The position numbers and the translations under genes are program-made. A DNA stretch of 64,000 nt, from positions 620,001-684,000 of the forward strand of contig NZ_BCQM01000001.1 in NCBI RefSeq assembly GCF_001552075.1. Reading direction: 5' to 3'. The notes beneath the pieces are model-generated. The model did not search any database, was not told the origin of the DNA, and saw only the letters and a program-made list of their open reading frames with translations. The DNA is from Arthrobacter luteolus NBRC 107841 (lineage in GTDB: Bacteria > Actinomycetota > Actinomycetes > Actinomycetales > Micrococcaceae). Below are positions 62,775-64,000 of the stretch, in pieces (position 1 is the stretch's first letter; each line of letters starts with the position of its first letter).

Positions 62775-64000
62775 TCAGTGCTGCTTCGAGACCTTAATGA
62801 ACGGTGCGAGCACCAGGCCGAGGGTGGCCAGGATGGCGCCGATCAGGAAGGACACATGCGCTCCGGAGAACAGAGCCGTCGCCAGGTCCGACCCGGCCTC
62901 CAGCTTTCCGGCCGACAGCAGGGACATAACGGTCACGAAGATCGTGGTTCCGATGGCACCGCCCAGCTGCTGGCCGGTGTTGAAGATGGCGGATCCGTGG
63001 CCATAGAGGCGCGGTTCGAGGGATGCCATGGCGGAAGCCAGCAGGCCGGTCATCAGCAGGGCCAGACCAATGCTGAAGACAATATGGCTGACCATGAACA
63101 TCCACAGTTCGGTATCCGTATTTACGGTGACGAAAAGCCACTGGCCAAGCGCCAGCATGGCAGCACCGGGAATCAGGACGGGCCGGGGGCCGAAGCGGTC
63201 GTAGACGCGGCCGAAGATCGGAGCGACGACGGCCTGCACCAGGCCGCCGGGCAGGAGCATCAGTCCAATGCTCAGGGTGCTCAGCCCGTTGCCGGTCTGA
63301 AGAATGATCGGCAGCAGGACCACGGTGCCCAGCAGGGTGCCCATGGCGATCATGATCATGATCACGCTGAAGGTAAAGGTGCGGTGCTTGAACGGCGTGA
63401 GGTTCAGGAGTTCACGGCCGGTACGGGTGAGGCGGATCTGCCGCCGAATGAACAGGGCAAGACCGGCCAGGCCAACCACGAAGGAGGCGATGGTCACCAC
63501 CGGGTTCTCGCTGGCGTGCTCAACACTGGAGATCGCGTACACCAGGAAACCGAAGGCAACCGCGGAGAGAATCACGGAGAGCACGTCCACCGGGATTTTG
63601 CGGGTGCTGGACGGGATCTTAATGAAGATAATGCCGAAGATGAGGATGAGCACGGCAAGCGGCATCATCAGCACAAAGATGTAGTGCCAGCTGAAGGTAT
63701 TGACGATCACACCGGATACGGTCGGCCCGATGGCCGGACCCACGGAGATCACGATCGAGTTCAGCCCCATGATCGCGCCGCGCTTGCGGAGAGGAACCAG
63801 TGTCAGTGTGGTGGTCATCAGCAGGGGCAGGACGATTGCGGTGCCGACGGCCTGGATAATCCGGGCGATCAGCAGGAAAACAAAGTTCGGTGCGAAAATC
63901 GCCAGCAGGGTGCCGGCCAGGAAGCTGAGCAGCGCAAAGACGAACAGGCTGCGCGTGGTGAACCGCTGGAGCAGGAAGCCCGTGGTGGGAATGACGATGG
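62775..64000 (-). CDS. DHA2-family multidrug exporter, 5' end beyond window
   Basis: Major facilitator with about 14 helices; 408 residues are visible and the frame stays open to the right edge, so the N-terminus is missing. Family segments: the first visible part has GFLLQRFTTRSLFVFALLSFLAGTLLA and IARIIQAVGTAIVLPLL (motif C region), then RGAIMGLNSIVISVGPAIGPTVSGVI. Resembles EmrB/LmrB exporters that pump lipophilic drugs with protons. An internal Met (63818) could be mistaken for the start, but the upstream in-frame sequence is clearly part of the protein. Confidence 0.92.
   Translation of the reverse strand, partial: IVIPTTGFLLQRFTTRSLFVFALLSFLAGTLLAIFAPNFVFLLIARIIQAVGTAIVLPLLMTTTLTLVPLRKRGAIMGLNSIVISVGPAIGPTVSGVIVNTFSWHYIFVLMMPLAVLILIFGIIFIKIPSSTRKIPVDVLSVILSAVAFGFLVYAISSVEHASENPVVTIASFVVGLAGLALFIRRQIRLTRTGRELLNLTPFKHRTFTFSVIMIMIAMGTLLGTVVLLPIILQTGNGLSTLSIGLMLLPGGLVQAVVAPIFGRVYDRFGPRPVLIPGAAMLALGQWLFVTVNTDTELWMFMVSHIVFSIGLALLMTGLLASAMASLEPRLYGHGSAIFNTGQQLGGAIGTTIFVTVMSLLSAGKLEAGSDLATALFSGAHVSFLIGAILATLGLVLAPFIKVSKQH

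Overview
The window is a 64 kb piece of a high-GC actinobacterial chromosome. Gene content fits a Micrococcaceae member (Arthrobacter-like): a GTG-initiated bS22 mini-protein gene, a BldC-type regulator, DUF4229 and PLDc_N membrane proteins, Rex with a glutaredoxin-like gene and a HAD phosphatase, a menaquinone pathway, System II cytochrome c maturation and many apparently leaderless genes. The genus is inferred from gene content and was not tested. No IS element, prophage, CRISPR array, rRNA or tRNA was seen; this is core-type chromosome with well packed operons.

Layout. 1-16.3 kb: a phenylacetate catabolism block (paaI-paaK-paaR, paaZ, paaJ-paaF-paaH) interleaved with unrelated genes (oligopeptidase B, DedA, GDSL hydrolase, alcohol dehydrogenase, dual-specificity-type phosphatase). 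Five sites sharing an ACCGNNCGNNCG(G/T)T-like core lie at 1-19, 3907-3925, 5921-5938, 8871-8889 and 16226-16242. They make a PaaR regulon readable from sequence alone; the first sits at the window edge and suggests more paa genes to the left. 16.3-19.5 kb: AzlCD exporter with a divergent XRE/cupin regulator, a CPBP protease and a histidine phosphatase. 19.6-27.8 kb: narGHJI and narK (nitrate respiration), divergent from menB-menE-menA (menaquinone, the electron donor for Nar) at 27.9-31.0 kb. 31-35.6 kb: a NarL/LuxR two-component pair, a small membrane protein encoded partly by a 9-bp minisatellite, and small membrane proteins. 35.8-40.2 kb: resA-ccdA-resB-ccsB cytochrome c maturation operon. 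40.2-46.6 kb: YceI, two tandem related membrane proteins, Rex, glutaredoxin-like protein, HAD phosphatase, bS22 and a BldC-like protein. 46.8-55 kb: DAHP synthase with an aromatic-rich leader peptide, FMN-dependent lactate dehydrogenase, glutamate dehydrogenase, ArsR regulator, AcuC deacetylase and a KtrBA-type potassium system. 55-64 kb: proC, a TIM-barrel isomerase, Ppx/GppA, topA, a methyltransferase and the start-truncated end of a DHA2 drug exporter.

Most notable observations: (1) upstream of the DAHP synthase gene an 18-codon ORF with the run Trp-Tyr-Ala-Tyr-Phe starts exactly 6 nt after a TTGCCA-N17-TACGGT promoter and is followed by hairpins, which looks like a leaderless attenuation peptide for aromatic amino acid control; (2) the multi-site PaaR regulon; (3) a paired operator between azlC and its XRE/cupin regulator; (4) many starts with TANNNT placed 6-7 nt before the start codon, so leaderless transcripts appear common; (5) an in-frame REA-repeat minisatellite following a response regulator.
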